64,000 bases of DNA. It comes from Oliverpabstia intestinalis. Lineage in GTDB: Bacteria; Bacillota; Clostridia; Lachnospirales; Lachnospiraceae. Position 1 is the first letter of the stretch, and each line of letters opens with the position of its first letter. The position numbers and the translations under genes were made by a program. The stretch is taken from NCBI RefSeq assembly GCF_009696065.1, contig NZ_VUMS01000002.1:140612-204611 (forward strand), in the 5' to 3' direction. Positions 26,820-36,272 of the stretch are shown in pieces. A model generated the notes under the pieces. It was not told the origin of the DNA, did not search any database, and was given only the letters and a program-made list of their open reading frames with translations.

Positions 26820-27794
26820 TTAGTTCTGCCACCGGATCTCGCCCTTCTGGATCAATGGGTATCTTGCCAGTGTGGTTCCGTCCAGATTCTCGCGGTGCAT
26901 GTCAACTGCAGTAATCTGGTGGTTTTCATAGGTATTATAATAGTAGATTCCTTTCTGTGCGTTCCAGCAGGAGGTATAGATCGTAATCTCATATTTGTCC
27001 TCTGCCACCTCACAGCATCCTCTCTGTTGGTCCACCGATCCCAGAATGTGGAAAAACTGGCTGACGCTTTCCGCCTCGGAATCTCCCGATACTGCATGTG
27101 CTCTGGTAAATGCCACTTTTGCAAAGCGGGAAGTAGAAGAAAGATCTCCCGGAAGTCCAAGTGCACCCATGCCGCGGCTGTAGGTCTGTAATGGCAACTG
27201 CTCGGAAAAATGATTCTCCGGCTGTTTCGGTGACAGATGCATATACTGATTCAATAAAAACATCTGCTGTTCAAATGGCGGATTATTGGTCAGTACACCT
27301 GCCGGATTATCATAAACCTTCAGTCCCTCCCGGACACATTCGATGGTGATACACGCATATTTGTCCGCCAGAATCCAGTGCAGCTGTGCCGCCGGAAACT
27401 GTGGAGCGAATACGGTTCCCACCAGATTCATCTCCGCCAGCATTTTCTTCGCCTCTTCTACCGATGCGCACTGGGAAAGAATCCATGGAATGAACTCAAA
27501 CTGAGCCACGTTTTCCCGCCCCTCCTGGATTTCCTGGTAGACAGCGTTTCCTACGAAGTTCAACCCTGCCATTCCAAGTCCTTTTTCATTGACCGCATCG
27601 TAATACAGCGGGTAATCATCCGCTACATGTGCCATACCGATGATCGCATAATGATTTTCCAGTTCTTCCATATGGCGAAAATGAAACGGATAATTTCTTG
27701 GTGTTACTGTAATCTCATCTCCATAGGAGAATTCATAATCCAGCGTCCTTCCCATATAAAAATCTTTTGTCTTATAAGTAGCTGCTGTACACAT
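26820..27794 (-). CDS. Choloylglycine hydrolase family (bile salt hydrolase or penicillin V acylase)
   Basis: A 324-residue Ntn-hydrolase. Start is MCTAATYK, because Cys2 must become the N-terminal nucleophile; AAGGAG is 9 bases upstream, while the ATG two codons earlier is only 3 bases from it. Key family residues are visible: GRTLDYE (Arg and Asp near 16-19), AGLNF (Asn near 79), LTNNPPFEQQ (Asn near 170) and GLPGDLSSTSRF (Arg near 225). This set matches bile salt hydrolases that deconjugate glyco- and tauro-bile acids, though penicillin V acylases share most of it. The GLPGDLSS loop favours BSH. It has its own terminator. Confidence 0.88.
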   Translation of the reverse strand: MCTAATYKTKDFYMGRTLDYEFSYGDEITVTPRNYPFHFRHMEELENHYAIIGMAHVADDYPLYYDAVNEKGLGMAGLNFVGNAVYQEIQEGRENVAQFEFIPWILSQCASVEEAKKMLAEMNLVGTVFAPQFPAAQLHWILADKYACITIECVREGLKVYDNPAGVLTNNPPFEQQMFLLNQYMHLSPKQPENHFSEQLPLQTYSRGMGALGLPGDLSSTSRFAKVAFTRAHAVSGDSEAESVSQFFHILGSVDQQRGCCEVAEDKYEITIYTSCWNAQKGIYYYNTYENHQITAVDMHRENLDGTTLARYPLIQKGEIRWQN

Positions 27795-27845
27795 TTCCAT
27801 CTGCTCCTTTTATTCAAAATACTTGCATGGCTGTTCTGTTTTTTC

Positions 27846-29411
27846 TCATTGTTCTGATACTTTCATAATTTTCTCTGCACTGGAAGGATCCCAGGAAGAA
27901 ATCTCCAAAACTGCATCCGGAATCTGCTGATCTCCGGAATCCGGATTATGGAACCAGACGCAGGACATTCCTGCTGCTTTTGCCGCCTTTCCTCCATTAG
28001 TGGAATCTTCTACTACCATACATGCGGAAGGATCCAGTAATAATGCTTCTGCTGCGGCAAGAAACGTATCCGGTGCCGGCTTTGGATGTGCCATATTTTC
28101 TCCACTGATAAAAGCAGAAAAATACTGAGCCAGGTCAAGATCCTTCAACACTTTTTGGATCACATCCTCCGGAGAAGAAGATCCGACTGCCAGCAGATAT
28201 CCTTCCTGATGTAGTTTTTCCAGAACTTCCCGGATTCCCTCACATTGCGGGAATCCTTCTTTTTCCACGATTTCCTTTTTCTTTTCTTCCATTCTCCGGT
28301 TCATCGTCGGATAATCCTCGAAAATATCACCGTAAGCATCCACCATCAGCTGCCGGAAAACTTCTCTGGTAGAACCGATGCACGGTTTGTAAATCTCATA
28401 GTTCAGCGTGATTCCGTCCTCTTTCAGCACTTCCTGCCAACACCGAAAATGCAACGGTTCCGTATTGACCAGAACACCATCCATATCAAAAATGATCCCT
28501 TTTTTCTCAGCCAGTCGATTAGCTACTTTCGTATACGAGGGAACCGGCACACCATACAGTTTTCCCATACGAACCACTTCGTATACCAGTCCGTCGATTT
28601 CTGATGGTTTCCCAGCCATTACATCCCTCTGCATAGAAGTAGTTGTTTCCGGTGCAAGATTAGACAAAATATGTAAATTAACATCTACCATGTCTTTTTG
28701 AAACGGAACGCCCATAGCATCTGCAAGTGCTGCGATTTCCCGGATCATCGAACAAAACAGTTCCCGCGGAGCGCCCTCTTTCTGAAAATCCCCCGCTACT
28801 GCGTTACAGTACAGTCCTGCTGCTCCGATCGGAGACACATAGGAGAATTTTTCAAGTGCTTCTCTGCGAATATTTTCGGATAAAATTCCATCAATAGCAC
28901 TGTCCGTAAAATCCTGCCGGATCTGTTCCAGTTCCGGTCTCCAGTCTGTCTTTTCCCGAACTCCAAAGACGATCCGCAGAATCTTTCCATGCTGCAATAA
29001 CACACCCGGTTCTTTGATGTTGGCAGATACATAGATGCATCCGTCTGTTACCAAAAGTTCCGGCAGTTCTTTTTGCAGTTTTGCACCGGTTCCATAGATA
29101 TTCAGAATCGGAATCACGATCGTATCCGGTTTTGCCACGCGGCGGATAAACGGGACGGTATCTTCCAGTGAATACCCTTTTACACACACCAGGATCACAT
29201 CCGGTTGTTCCTTGTAGTGTTCCATATCCGTTGCTTTCACAGCAATTGTCTCAGGATTCGGATCCCAGAGACGCTCCAGAGTCAATCCATGCTCTTTCAT
29301 AGCTTCCAGATGACGGCCACGGGCAATCAGTGTCACATCTTTTCCTGCCTTTGTCATAAAATATCCCATAACTCCGCCGGTTCCTCCGGCTCCTATGATT
29401 GCATATTGCAT
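27846..29411 (-). CDS. Fused ketopantoate reductase and HAD phosphatase
   Basis: A 521-residue fusion. Residues 1-303 are a 2-dehydropantoate 2-reductase (PanE/ApbA) domain: NAD(P)-binding IIGAGGTGGVMGYF, VKGYSLEDT, and the C-terminal catalytic helix with SMQRDVMAGKPSEIDGL (the conserved S-x-x-x-D and E-I-D-x-I pattern). Residues 304-521 are a HAD-IA phosphatase (IIFDMDGVLVNTEP, SSSPED, KPAPDTF, VEDSTNGG). The first domain reduces ketopantoate or a related 2-keto acid; the second may act on a phosphosugar. No linker is evident, and both active sites look intact. No panB, panC or panD is nearby. Confidence 0.85.
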   Translation of the reverse strand: MQYAIIGAGGTGGVMGYFMTKAGKDVTLIARGRHLEAMKEHGLTLERLWDPNPETIAVKATDMEHYKEQPDVILVCVKGYSLEDTVPFIRRVAKPDTIVIPILNIYGTGAKLQKELPELLVTDGCIYVSANIKEPGVLLQHGKILRIVFGVREKTDWRPELEQIRQDFTDSAIDGILSENIRREALEKFSYVSPIGAAGLYCNAVAGDFQKEGAPRELFCSMIREIAALADAMGVPFQKDMVDVNLHILSNLAPETTTSMQRDVMAGKPSEIDGLVYEVVRMGKLYGVPVPSYTKVANRLAEKKGIIFDMDGVLVNTEPLHFRCWQEVLKEDGITLNYEIYKPCIGSTREVFRQLMVDAYGDIFEDYPTMNRRMEEKKKEIVEKEGFPQCEGIREVLEKLHQEGYLLAVGSSSPEDVIQKVLKDLDLAQYFSAFISGENMAHPKPAPDTFLAAAEALLLDPSACMVVEDSTNGGKAAKAAGMSCVWFHNPDSGDQQIPDAVLEISSWDPSSAEKIMKVSEQ

Positions 29412-29495
29412 TTGTGTTCTCCTTTTTTCTTTGCATCTGTCACAGATTCTGATAGTATTCAGAACATAATCATAATATTATGTACGAGATAGTTA

Positions 29496-30179
29496 TTATT
29501 CACCAAATAACACTTCTCTGTTTGTTCCGTAAAAGATTTCATCATGACCGGACAATTTTTTCAGGATCTCTTCCATCCGATCCCAGTTCTGATCCACGTC
29601 AAACTCATAACTGTGTCCCCACAGATAGAAAAGCTGTGGTTCCTCACTGTCAGATGCCAGAAAACGGTCAATCAGATCCATCACATCCGCATCATTATGA
29701 TGGCAGGTTGGATTCAGTGTCAGCGGCTCTTCCGGAAGTCCAAAATTTCCGGTCCGCTCTACCGTACGGGAATAACGGATACCACAGGCACGCGCAATAT
29801 CCACTACTGTATCGTTATAAGTACCAAACGGATACGCCATTCCCACAACAGGCTGCCAAAACCGTTCTTCCAGATTTTTCTTGTCTTCCAGAATCTCATT
29901 GCGGATCGTCTCTTCATCATATTTGGGAAGATCTGCATGTGTCAGACAATGTGCTGCAATCTCATGTCCCTGATACAGTTCTTTTAAACCTTCAGTGTTC
30001 ATTCGATGAATCAGAAGCCCCTTGGGATGTTCCCATACATTTGCATAAGACTGCATACCGCTGTTTAAGTTAAAGGTGCCTTTTACACCATAAGTATTCA
30101 TCATTTCCACCAGACGGCGATCCTGCGTCACACCATCATCGTAACTGAATGTTACTGCTTTTTTCTTTCCATTCCACAT
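29496..30179 (-). CDS. Polysaccharide deacetylase family protein
   Basis: A 227-residue NodB-homology protein, without signal peptide. Metal and catalytic motifs are AVTFSYDDGVTQD (motif 1 with both Asp), HEIAAHCLTHADL (motif 2 His residues), AYPFGTYND (motif 3), and the late LWGHSYEFD. The family removes N- or O-acetyl groups from sugars; the lack of export signal suggests a cytoplasmic small substrate. The start MWNGKKK has AAAGGAGG upstream; an earlier in-frame start lacks it. It starts 66 bases after the AAA+ ATPase gene, so co-transcription is possible. Confidence 0.82.
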   Translation of the reverse strand: MWNGKKKAVTFSYDDGVTQDRRLVEMMNTYGVKGTFNLNSGMQSYANVWEHPKGLLIHRMNTEGLKELYQGHEIAAHCLTHADLPKYDEETIRNEILEDKKNLEERFWQPVVGMAYPFGTYNDTVVDIARACGIRYSRTVERTGNFGLPEEPLTLNPTCHHNDADVMDLIDRFLASDSEEPQLFYLWGHSYEFDVDQNWDRMEEILKKLSGHDEIFYGTNREVLFGE

Positions 30180-30244
30180 AACAATTATCCTCCTTTGACA
30201 ATTTTCGTGTACCCAGTCATCTGTCGCACTTTCTTTCATATTTA

Positions 30245-31729
30245 TTACTCAAGCACTTTCTCTACCATCTGTGCATCGATCGTTACAGATTGCATATGAT
30301 TGACTTCAATCTGATACAGAGCATTGGCTGCGATATGCTCTGCGGCCTGTTCCAGATCACGGATACCGCTGGTATTCGCATGTTTCTGAATGATTCTGTC
30401 CAGCCCCTCATCTGTCAGAATAATTTCATTTTCTTTCAGACTCATTCGCTTCAGTACTTTCGGCAGTGCATATTTTGAGAAAATAATTTTCTTCTCTTCA
30501 TCTGTATAATCCGGAATGTCGATCACCGCAAAACGGGACATCAGCGGTGCACTGATCTGGGATTTGTCGTTGGCGGTGGCGATCGGATAGACACCTACCG
30601 TAGGGATCATACATTCCATATAGTTATCGGTGAATCCCAGGTTATCAAGCAGGGTCAGCAGAACATCCGCCGGGTTTCCGTTTCCTTTGCCGGAGGCTGC
30701 TTTGTCCAGCTCGTTGATGATAAATACCAGATTGGACTCTCCTGCCATCGAAAATGCATCCATGATGATACCGGGTTTTGCATTGGCATAGACACGGGAA
30801 CTTCCGGTCAGCTGTTCCGGATCGTTGATGGAACTCATATCCAGAGTTGTCCACGGCAGTTTCAGGATTCGTGCAACCGCATAGGCAATCTGTGATTTTC
30901 CGGTTCCTGCAGGTCCTACCAGAAGCAGACCGTATGCCGGTAAGGTATGGGTACGGTTGATCTGGATGATCGTCTCGATAATTCTCTGTTTTACCTTCTC
31001 CATACCGTACAGTTCTTCATCGAGGATTCTTCTCGCTTCCTGCGGGTCGATAGACTCAAAGTAATTGCTCTTCCACTGTACATTCATCATAATCGACAGT
31101 GCTCTCTGTGCATGCCGTCTCTCTTCCGGAGATACCTCATGGGATTTTGCAACCGCCAGGTTTCTTCTCGCCCAGAGACGAATATTATCCGGCAGTGTTT
31201 TTCCGGCGCAGGTCATAAAATCGGTGATGCTCTGTATACTGGTCAGTTTCATATCATCGCCGATTTCTTCTGCATCCTCATCTTCCTCGATCTCTTCCGG
31301 TGCATTGCTTGCCAGAAGACGTTCGATCATAAACTGTAAAAAACCATCCTCCGCCGAAAGTTTGGTGCCGCCACCGAAAGCGATCTCACGGATCTTATAA
31401 ACGGCATACCCATTTTCTCTGTTCTCACCGGACAGCCGGATATGAATATGATTACCGCCGAGCCATTTTAACAGACTGACAAAACGGGCATCGATCTGCA
31501 GGATGTCCGCGGATACGATACCATCTTCCTCCTCAAATTCAAAAGTCGTCTGTTTCGCCGGATTAGAAAAGAATCCGCTGGAATGGTGTTTCCACTGCCG
31601 TTTTTTGTTATCCAGCACCAGCATCGGGCGTTCCGGTGTAGCGGTGGATTCGTCGGAGCGGAAGGTTGTATAAGTACAGGTCAACGGTTTGTCTTTATCC
31701 GGGGTATTATTAAAATCAAATACTGGCAT
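30245..31729 (-). CDS. Lon-like AAA+ ATPase without protease domain
   Basis: A 494-residue protein. A distinct N-terminal 220 residues (acidic stretch EEIEEDEDAEEIGDD near 145) precede a AAA+ module: Walker A VGPAGTGKSQIAYA, Walker B LVFIINELDKA, sensor 1 IATANDKS, arginine-finger region APLMSRFAVIDI and sensor 2 GIRDLEQAAEHIA. Sequence and order match Lon, but no Ser-Lys protease domain follows. It probably remodels proteins; target unknown. It is the first gene of a possible two-gene unit with the deacetylase. Confidence 0.8.
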   Translation of the reverse strand: MPVFDFNNTPDKDKPLTCTYTTFRSDESTATPERPMLVLDNKKRQWKHHSSGFFSNPAKQTTFEFEEEDGIVSADILQIDARFVSLLKWLGGNHIHIRLSGENRENGYAVYKIREIAFGGGTKLSAEDGFLQFMIERLLASNAPEEIEEDEDAEEIGDDMKLTSIQSITDFMTCAGKTLPDNIRLWARRNLAVAKSHEVSPEERRHAQRALSIMMNVQWKSNYFESIDPQEARRILDEELYGMEKVKQRIIETIIQINRTHTLPAYGLLLVGPAGTGKSQIAYAVARILKLPWTTLDMSSINDPEQLTGSSRVYANAKPGIIMDAFSMAGESNLVFIINELDKAASGKGNGNPADVLLTLLDNLGFTDNYMECMIPTVGVYPIATANDKSQISAPLMSRFAVIDIPDYTDEEKKIIFSKYALPKVLKRMSLKENEIILTDEGLDRIIQKHANTSGIRDLEQAAEHIAANALYQIEVNHMQSVTIDAQMVEKVLE

Positions 31730-31862
31730 TGTAATTTCTCCTTTATCACCGTTCCGTTTTTAACTCTCATCACCGGAACAGTTCTTCTGTTTTTTCGATT
31801 TCCTTTTTTGTGCAGGCGACCGTTTCATAAATGCAAAAATCTACCGTATTGTTACCTGTCAT

Positions 31863-32004
31863 GTAACTATTCAGTAGCCATTATCCCGCGAGGTGTTTTG
31901 GCATAAATATGCCAAAATCCCGAGACATACAAGCAAAAATGCCATCACCGAAGGTGATTTTAATTGCATTTTTGCTCGTAACTGTGAAGGTACTGAACAG
32001 TTAC
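31863..32004. repeat. 142-bp intergenic repeat, copy 1
   Basis: The element starts GTAACTATTCAGTA and ends TACTGAACAGTTAC, near-perfect terminal inverted repeats. Inside are TGGCATAAATATGCCA (palindrome), ATGCCATCACCGAAGGTGAT and GCAAAAATGC/GCATTTTTGC, so it folds almost completely. A copy with 140 of 142 identical bases lies at 55143-55284. No ORF is present. It looks like a MITE or structured palindromic element. Confidence 0.9.
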
Positions 32005-32061
32005 CCTGTCACACTTTAACAGTTTACCATGATTTTCCGAAAAAAAAAAGTGAAAACGTTA

Positions 32062-33768
32062 CTAAACCGTTATGATCCGTCCCATCTCCGCTGAAGTTCT
32101 GTGGGAAATCGAGATTACCGTTCGGTTTTCCGATACGCGCCGCAGTGCCTGTAAGACTTTCTTTTCCGTCTCCACATCCAGATTTGCCGTGATCTCATCC
32201 AGCAACAGAATCGATGGTTCTGCAACTGCTGCCCTGGCGATGGATAACAATTGCCATTGCCCCTGCGAAAAGATCTCCGGGGTACACACGGTATCGTAGC
32301 CATTTTCCAGACTGGCGATCGAATCTTCAAGACCAGTCAGTCTTGCTGCCGCCTGCACCTGTTTTTCCGTGATTCTCCGATCATACAGTGTGATCTGCTC
32401 ACGCACCGTACCCGGCACCATATGGAAAGACTGCTCCACATAGCCAAACAGCGATCTCCTTTCCTCTTCCGGAACTTCTGTAGCAGAAACATTACCGATC
32501 CGTATGCTTCCACTCTGCGGCTCATACAGACCAAGCAGCAGCTTCAGGATCGTACTCTTTCCGGCACCGGTACGCCCGGACAATGTGACCTGTTCGCCTT
32601 TTTTCACCTCAAAACTCACACCTTCCAGAATCAGATGTTCGTCATAGCCAAAGACTACATTTTCAAAGGATACCGCGGTCTGATCTCCGACATCTGCCGT
32701 ATGTATCTTATCTGTTGTAACCTGTTTTTTCTGTCCAATGATATCTTTTGCTGTTTTCCGGACACCCTGTCGTTTTCTGTTCGCTCTGTCTGCTTCAGCT
32801 GCTTCCAGATTGAAAAACTCATTGATTCTGTGAATACCTGCCATCGCTGACTGGATCGTCTGAATCTCTATACCAAGGCTTTCTACCGGTGTGAAAATCT
32901 GGGAAATATAATTGATTACGGCTACTGCTGTTCCGGCAGACATTCCAAAGAATGTCAGAATCTGCTCATTGCCAGATGCAGATAACAGCATCACAACAGC
33001 AACCACAACGGCATTCAGAATCAGAATAACCGGTGAGTAAATCGCATCATAGAAGTTCGTTCGTTCCATCGCCCGATAGCTGTCGCTGATATATTTGTCA
33101 TACCGCTCTTCCATATATTTTTCTTTTCCAAAGCAATGGATCGTCCGAATATTGTGAATCGTCTCCGGCACATGACCCGAGGCACGGCCTACTGCTCTTC
33201 GGTTCTCGATCTGTGCGGTCAACATATTTTTCTGTACATGTCTGGTAAACCAGAACAAAAATGGCAATAAAAACAGTAAAACCAACGTCAATCCCTTATT
33301 CCGAAACCAGATCACAGCCAGGATACTCAGGATCTCACATGTATCCGCAAACATGCTGATGATTCCGGAAGTAAACAGGTTCTCTACCGTATCCACATCT
33401 CCTATAAACCTTGATACCATCGTTCCCGGTTCCTGCTGATTGATCGTATCCGCACTGAGGCTGACAAACTTTTCCATCAGGCGGCTTCGAAGCGCATGCG
33501 TGATCTTCTGTCCGAAAACAGTCAGAAGACTCTCGCGCGCCGTATCCATAAAACCTGTCAGGGCAAGCACAACAAAATAGAGGACAAAGAACGAAAACGC
33601 TACCGCATGTCCTGCCGTAATACTGTCCACGATTTTTCCAAGAAGAAGCGGCGGGATCAGAGAGGCTCCGATGGCTCCAAGTACCGCGATCAGGATCCCG
33701 CTGGACAGCCATTTTTGTTTTTTTACTGTATCGATCAGAATATTTCGTACATTTCCTTTATGCTTCAT
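32062..33768 (-). CDS. ABC exporter half-transporter B
   Basis: A 568-residue fusion of a six-helix exporter membrane domain and an ATPase domain. Walker A is SGRTGAGKSTIL, the signature FSQGQWQLL (degenerate LSGGQ), Walker B ILLLDEITANLD and the H-loop ISHRT. The start MKHKGNV overlaps the end of the partner gene by 11 bases, with GGAGAGG upstream, so the two are coupled. The pair forms a heterodimeric exporter of the BmrCD/LmrCD type for drugs, peptides or lipids; substrate unknown. The degenerate signature here and the canonical one in the partner fit an asymmetric heterodimer. Confidence 0.85.
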   Translation of the reverse strand: MKHKGNVRNILIDTVKKQKWLSSGILIAVLGAIGASLIPPLLLGKIVDSITAGHAVAFSFFVLYFVVLALTGFMDTARESLLTVFGQKITHALRSRLMEKFVSLSADTINQQEPGTMVSRFIGDVDTVENLFTSGIISMFADTCEILSILAVIWFRNKGLTLVLLFLLPFLFWFTRHVQKNMLTAQIENRRAVGRASGHVPETIHNIRTIHCFGKEKYMEERYDKYISDSYRAMERTNFYDAIYSPVILILNAVVVAVVMLLSASGNEQILTFFGMSAGTAVAVINYISQIFTPVESLGIEIQTIQSAMAGIHRINEFFNLEAAEADRANRKRQGVRKTAKDIIGQKKQVTTDKIHTADVGDQTAVSFENVVFGYDEHLILEGVSFEVKKGEQVTLSGRTGAGKSTILKLLLGLYEPQSGSIRIGNVSATEVPEEERRSLFGYVEQSFHMVPGTVREQITLYDRRITEKQVQAAARLTGLEDSIASLENGYDTVCTPEIFSQGQWQLLSIARAAVAEPSILLLDEITANLDVETEKKVLQALRRVSENRTVISISHRTSAEMGRIITV

Positions 33769-35521
33769 GACTGTCCTCTCCTTCCTGTGTGGTAAATAAT
33801 GTCGCATATGCCGAAACTTTCTGTAACAGTTCCTCATGCGTTCCCACGGTCGTTTTTCCCTCGTCCATCCAGATGATCTGATCCATCTGTGGAAACAGAT
33901 ACAGTCGATGTGACAAAAGCAACACGATCGAATCACGGGTCATTGCCTGTACATTAGAAAACACTTCTCTCTCCGTGGATTTATCCAGTGCAGAAAACGG
34001 ATCATCAAGCACCAGTAACGGCTTTTTATGGCACAGTGTTCTTGCCAGTGCCACACGCTGTGCCTGACCTCCGGAAAGGCGAACCCCACCATTTCCAATC
34101 AAGGTATCCTCTCCCTCTTCCATCTCAGAAACTTCCCGGTCAATACACACTGCTTTCAGATAGGTTTTCAAATCTTTTTCGTCTCCCAACAACACATTAT
34201 CTCTGACGCTGTCATGAAACAGCTCCGGATCATGCCCCAGATAGGCTACGATACCCTTACGTTCTGCCTCTTCCATCTGCAGCAAATCTTTTCCTGCAAA
34301 TCGTACCGTTCCCTCATATGGACATTCACATAAAAATAACTTTCCAAGGGTTGATTTTCCACAGGCTACCGGACCGGTCACGCCGATGATCTGCCCCGGT
34401 TTTGCTGAAAAAGACACATGTTCCAGCACGCGCTTTCCGTCCGGATAAGCAAATGAGACATCTTTTACTTCCAGATCTCCAGGTCTCCATTCTTTTCCGT
34501 CTTCTTCCTCGTTTACCGAGTCAAACAGCGGACGGATACGATTCCAGGAAACCTGCGCTTTATGTACGGCATTGAAGAGTTTTGCCGCACTGGATGATTT
34601 TGTAGAAAGCTTCACAAAGCATGCCAGAAACGTGGTAAATGTTGCGATTGACCAGCTGCTCCATCCGCTTCCCAGTGTATTTTTCTGACCAAAATACAGA
34701 ATAAACAATACACTGGTCATAGAAATCACTTTATAAATCGGAGGCATGGCACTGTTCCAGATATTTGCCTTTACCGCGGATGTTTCATAATCGGTAAGAT
34801 TCTTCTCATAAGCCATCTGCCGGTCTCTCTCACAGCCAAACACCCGGTAAGTGACAGCGTTCTGTGCACGATCAAGAGTCACTGCGCTCAATACTCCGCA
34901 CTGCTTTTTATATGCTGCTCCGGTTCTCTGGATCATCCGTTTCATCTTCTCCGCTGTAATATATGAAATCGGCGGAAAGATCATACACAGCAGAGCAAGC
35001 CGCCAGTCATACCACAAAAGCATGCCTGCATAGGCTGTCAGAGCCACACCGGTATCAAAAATCTCCGTCGTGAATTTACGCATGCCCTCCACACAATCAT
35101 CTACATCCCGGATGGCTTTTGTCATGATGGTTCCTTCCCCTTCTTCCCGAAGGCTCGCCCTCCCCCTGGTAACAAGACTGTGATACAGGATCTCTTTTAT
35201 TCTCCGGTTTACATTATTTGCAAACCTGCGTACATAAAAACGTTTGACATATCTGGATACCTGTACGATCCCGATTGCTGCCACATAACCGATTACAAGA
35301 AACAGCATATTGGCAAAAGTTCCGCTGCCTCTCAGAATATCCACCAACATTCCCGTCATCCTTCCCTCAAACCACGGTTCCGCCAGAAGTCCCAGGTTAT
35401 AGATCAGGCCGGAGATTGTAATTGTAAGAAGAACTTTCCATTCTACCCGAAAATACGAACCGATTTTTTTCGGACAAAACTTCTCATCCTCTCTCTTCTT
35501 TTGCAGTTCCTTGTTTTCCAT
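33758..35521 (-). CDS. ABC exporter half-transporter A
   Basis: A 587-residue fusion of exporter membrane domain and ATPase. Walker A is GPVACGKSTLGKL, signature RLSGGQAQRVALA, Walker B LLVLDDPFSALD (catalytic Glu position is Asp, often the degenerate site in heterodimers) and H-loop LSHRL. The start MENKELQ overlaps the marR gene by 38 bases; GAGGAG lies about 10 bases upstream. It is the first of two coupled ABC half-transporter genes under MarR control. Confidence 0.85.
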   Translation of the reverse strand: MENKELQKKREDEKFCPKKIGSYFRVEWKVLLTITISGLIYNLGLLAEPWFEGRMTGMLVDILRGSGTFANMLFLVIGYVAAIGIVQVSRYVKRFYVRRFANNVNRRIKEILYHSLVTRGRASLREEGEGTIMTKAIRDVDDCVEGMRKFTTEIFDTGVALTAYAGMLLWYDWRLALLCMIFPPISYITAEKMKRMIQRTGAAYKKQCGVLSAVTLDRAQNAVTYRVFGCERDRQMAYEKNLTDYETSAVKANIWNSAMPPIYKVISMTSVLFILYFGQKNTLGSGWSSWSIATFTTFLACFVKLSTKSSSAAKLFNAVHKAQVSWNRIRPLFDSVNEEEDGKEWRPGDLEVKDVSFAYPDGKRVLEHVSFSAKPGQIIGVTGPVACGKSTLGKLFLCECPYEGTVRFAGKDLLQMEEAERKGIVAYLGHDPELFHDSVRDNVLLGDEKDLKTYLKAVCIDREVSEMEEGEDTLIGNGGVRLSGGQAQRVALARTLCHKKPLLVLDDPFSALDKSTEREVFSNVQAMTRDSIVLLLSHRLYLFPQMDQIIWMDEGKTTVGTHEELLQKVSAYATLFTTQEGEDSHEA

Positions 35522-35993
35522 CCCCGTCATTCTCCTCTTTTGCCAAAATCCGTGTAATATTTTCAAATCCTGCCTGTCGTTCTCTTTTTGATTTCCAGTA
35601 TAACATGTCCAGTGTTTTACAAAAATACTCCTTTTCCTCCCCTGAGAGATCCTCTAACAGCCATTCATAAAATACGCTTTCGATCGATGTCTTTGAATTT
35701 TTCAGGTGTTCCGCTTTTTCTGTCGCATAAAGCAGCTGGCTCCTTCCATCTTCCGGATTCGGTTTTCGAACCAGATATCCTTTATTCTCCAGGCGGGCTA
35801 CCCGTTTTGCCGCAGCTCCTTTATCCATCTTCAGACTTTCACGCACTTTGGTCTGGGTGATTCCCGGATTATGACGTACCAGATGAATCACATCAAACTC
35901 CGCAGTTCCGATTCCCTCTTCTTTCATGGTCTGAACTGTAAATTTTCCTACTTCTCTGGCTATTTTCGTGATCTGCCGTTTTGTATCATCCAT
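35484..35993 (-). CDS. MarR-family regulator of the ABC exporter operon
   Basis: A 169-residue winged-helix regulator. The recognition region is ITQTKVRESLKMDKGAAAKRVARLENKGYLV, with a wing NPEDGRSQLLY. Its last 38 bases overlap the start of the first ABC gene. Such MarR-ABC-ABC operons are common in Firmicutes, where the regulator represses its own operon until a drug-like ligand binds. Inverted repeats upstream at 36061-36096 are good operator candidates. Confidence 0.85.
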   Translation of the reverse strand: MDDTKRQITKIAREVGKFTVQTMKEEGIGTAEFDVIHLVRHNPGITQTKVRESLKMDKGAAAKRVARLENKGYLVRKPNPEDGRSQLLYATEKAEHLKNSKTSIESVFYEWLLEDLSGEEKEYFCKTLDMLYWKSKRERQAGFENITRILAKEENDGDGKQGTAKEERG

Positions 35994-36060
35994 AAGAAAT
36001 ACCCCATCCTTTCTTCACTTATACTTTTCTCTTTCTGTTTTTTATAGAATATCTGTCCGT

Positions 36061-36096
36061 TAGTTGTACTATCAACTATCTGGATGATAGTATAAC
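36061..36096 (-). promoter_or_regulatory. Operator candidates upstream of marR-ABC operon
   Basis: TACTATCA (36067-36074) and TGATAGTA (36085-36092) form a perfect 8-bp inverted repeat spaced by 10 bases. TAGTTG/CAACTA (36061-36066 and 36073-36078) form another one overlapping it. The position about 70-100 bases before marR fits autorepression. Confidence 0.5.
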
Positions 36097-36212
36097 ATTT
36101 TGGGCATGTCAAGTCTTGTCTTTCGATTATATAGTCTGTGGTATTCCTGTAGTTACTGTTCAGACCGTCGCTAATATCTCATGCAGGTACGGACTCAGAC
36201 ATGTTGCTCACA

Positions 36213-36256
36213 TAAAAAAAGAAACCTGACATACTACTGACAGATTTCTTTTTTAA
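36213..36256 (-). terminator. Terminator after trkA
   Basis: A stem AAAGAAA(C)CTG / CAG(A)TTTCTTT around 36219-36255 with long A/T tails on both sides lies 17 bases past the trkA stop, so it works as a terminator on the minus strand and possibly on both. Confidence 0.6.
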
Positions 36257-36272
36257 TCCTTATGAAGGGGCT

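Noticed and set aside
31863..32004. CRISPR-like or REP cluster reading of the 142-bp repeat
   Set aside because: No short regularly spaced repeats with spacers; it is a single long element found in isolated copies.
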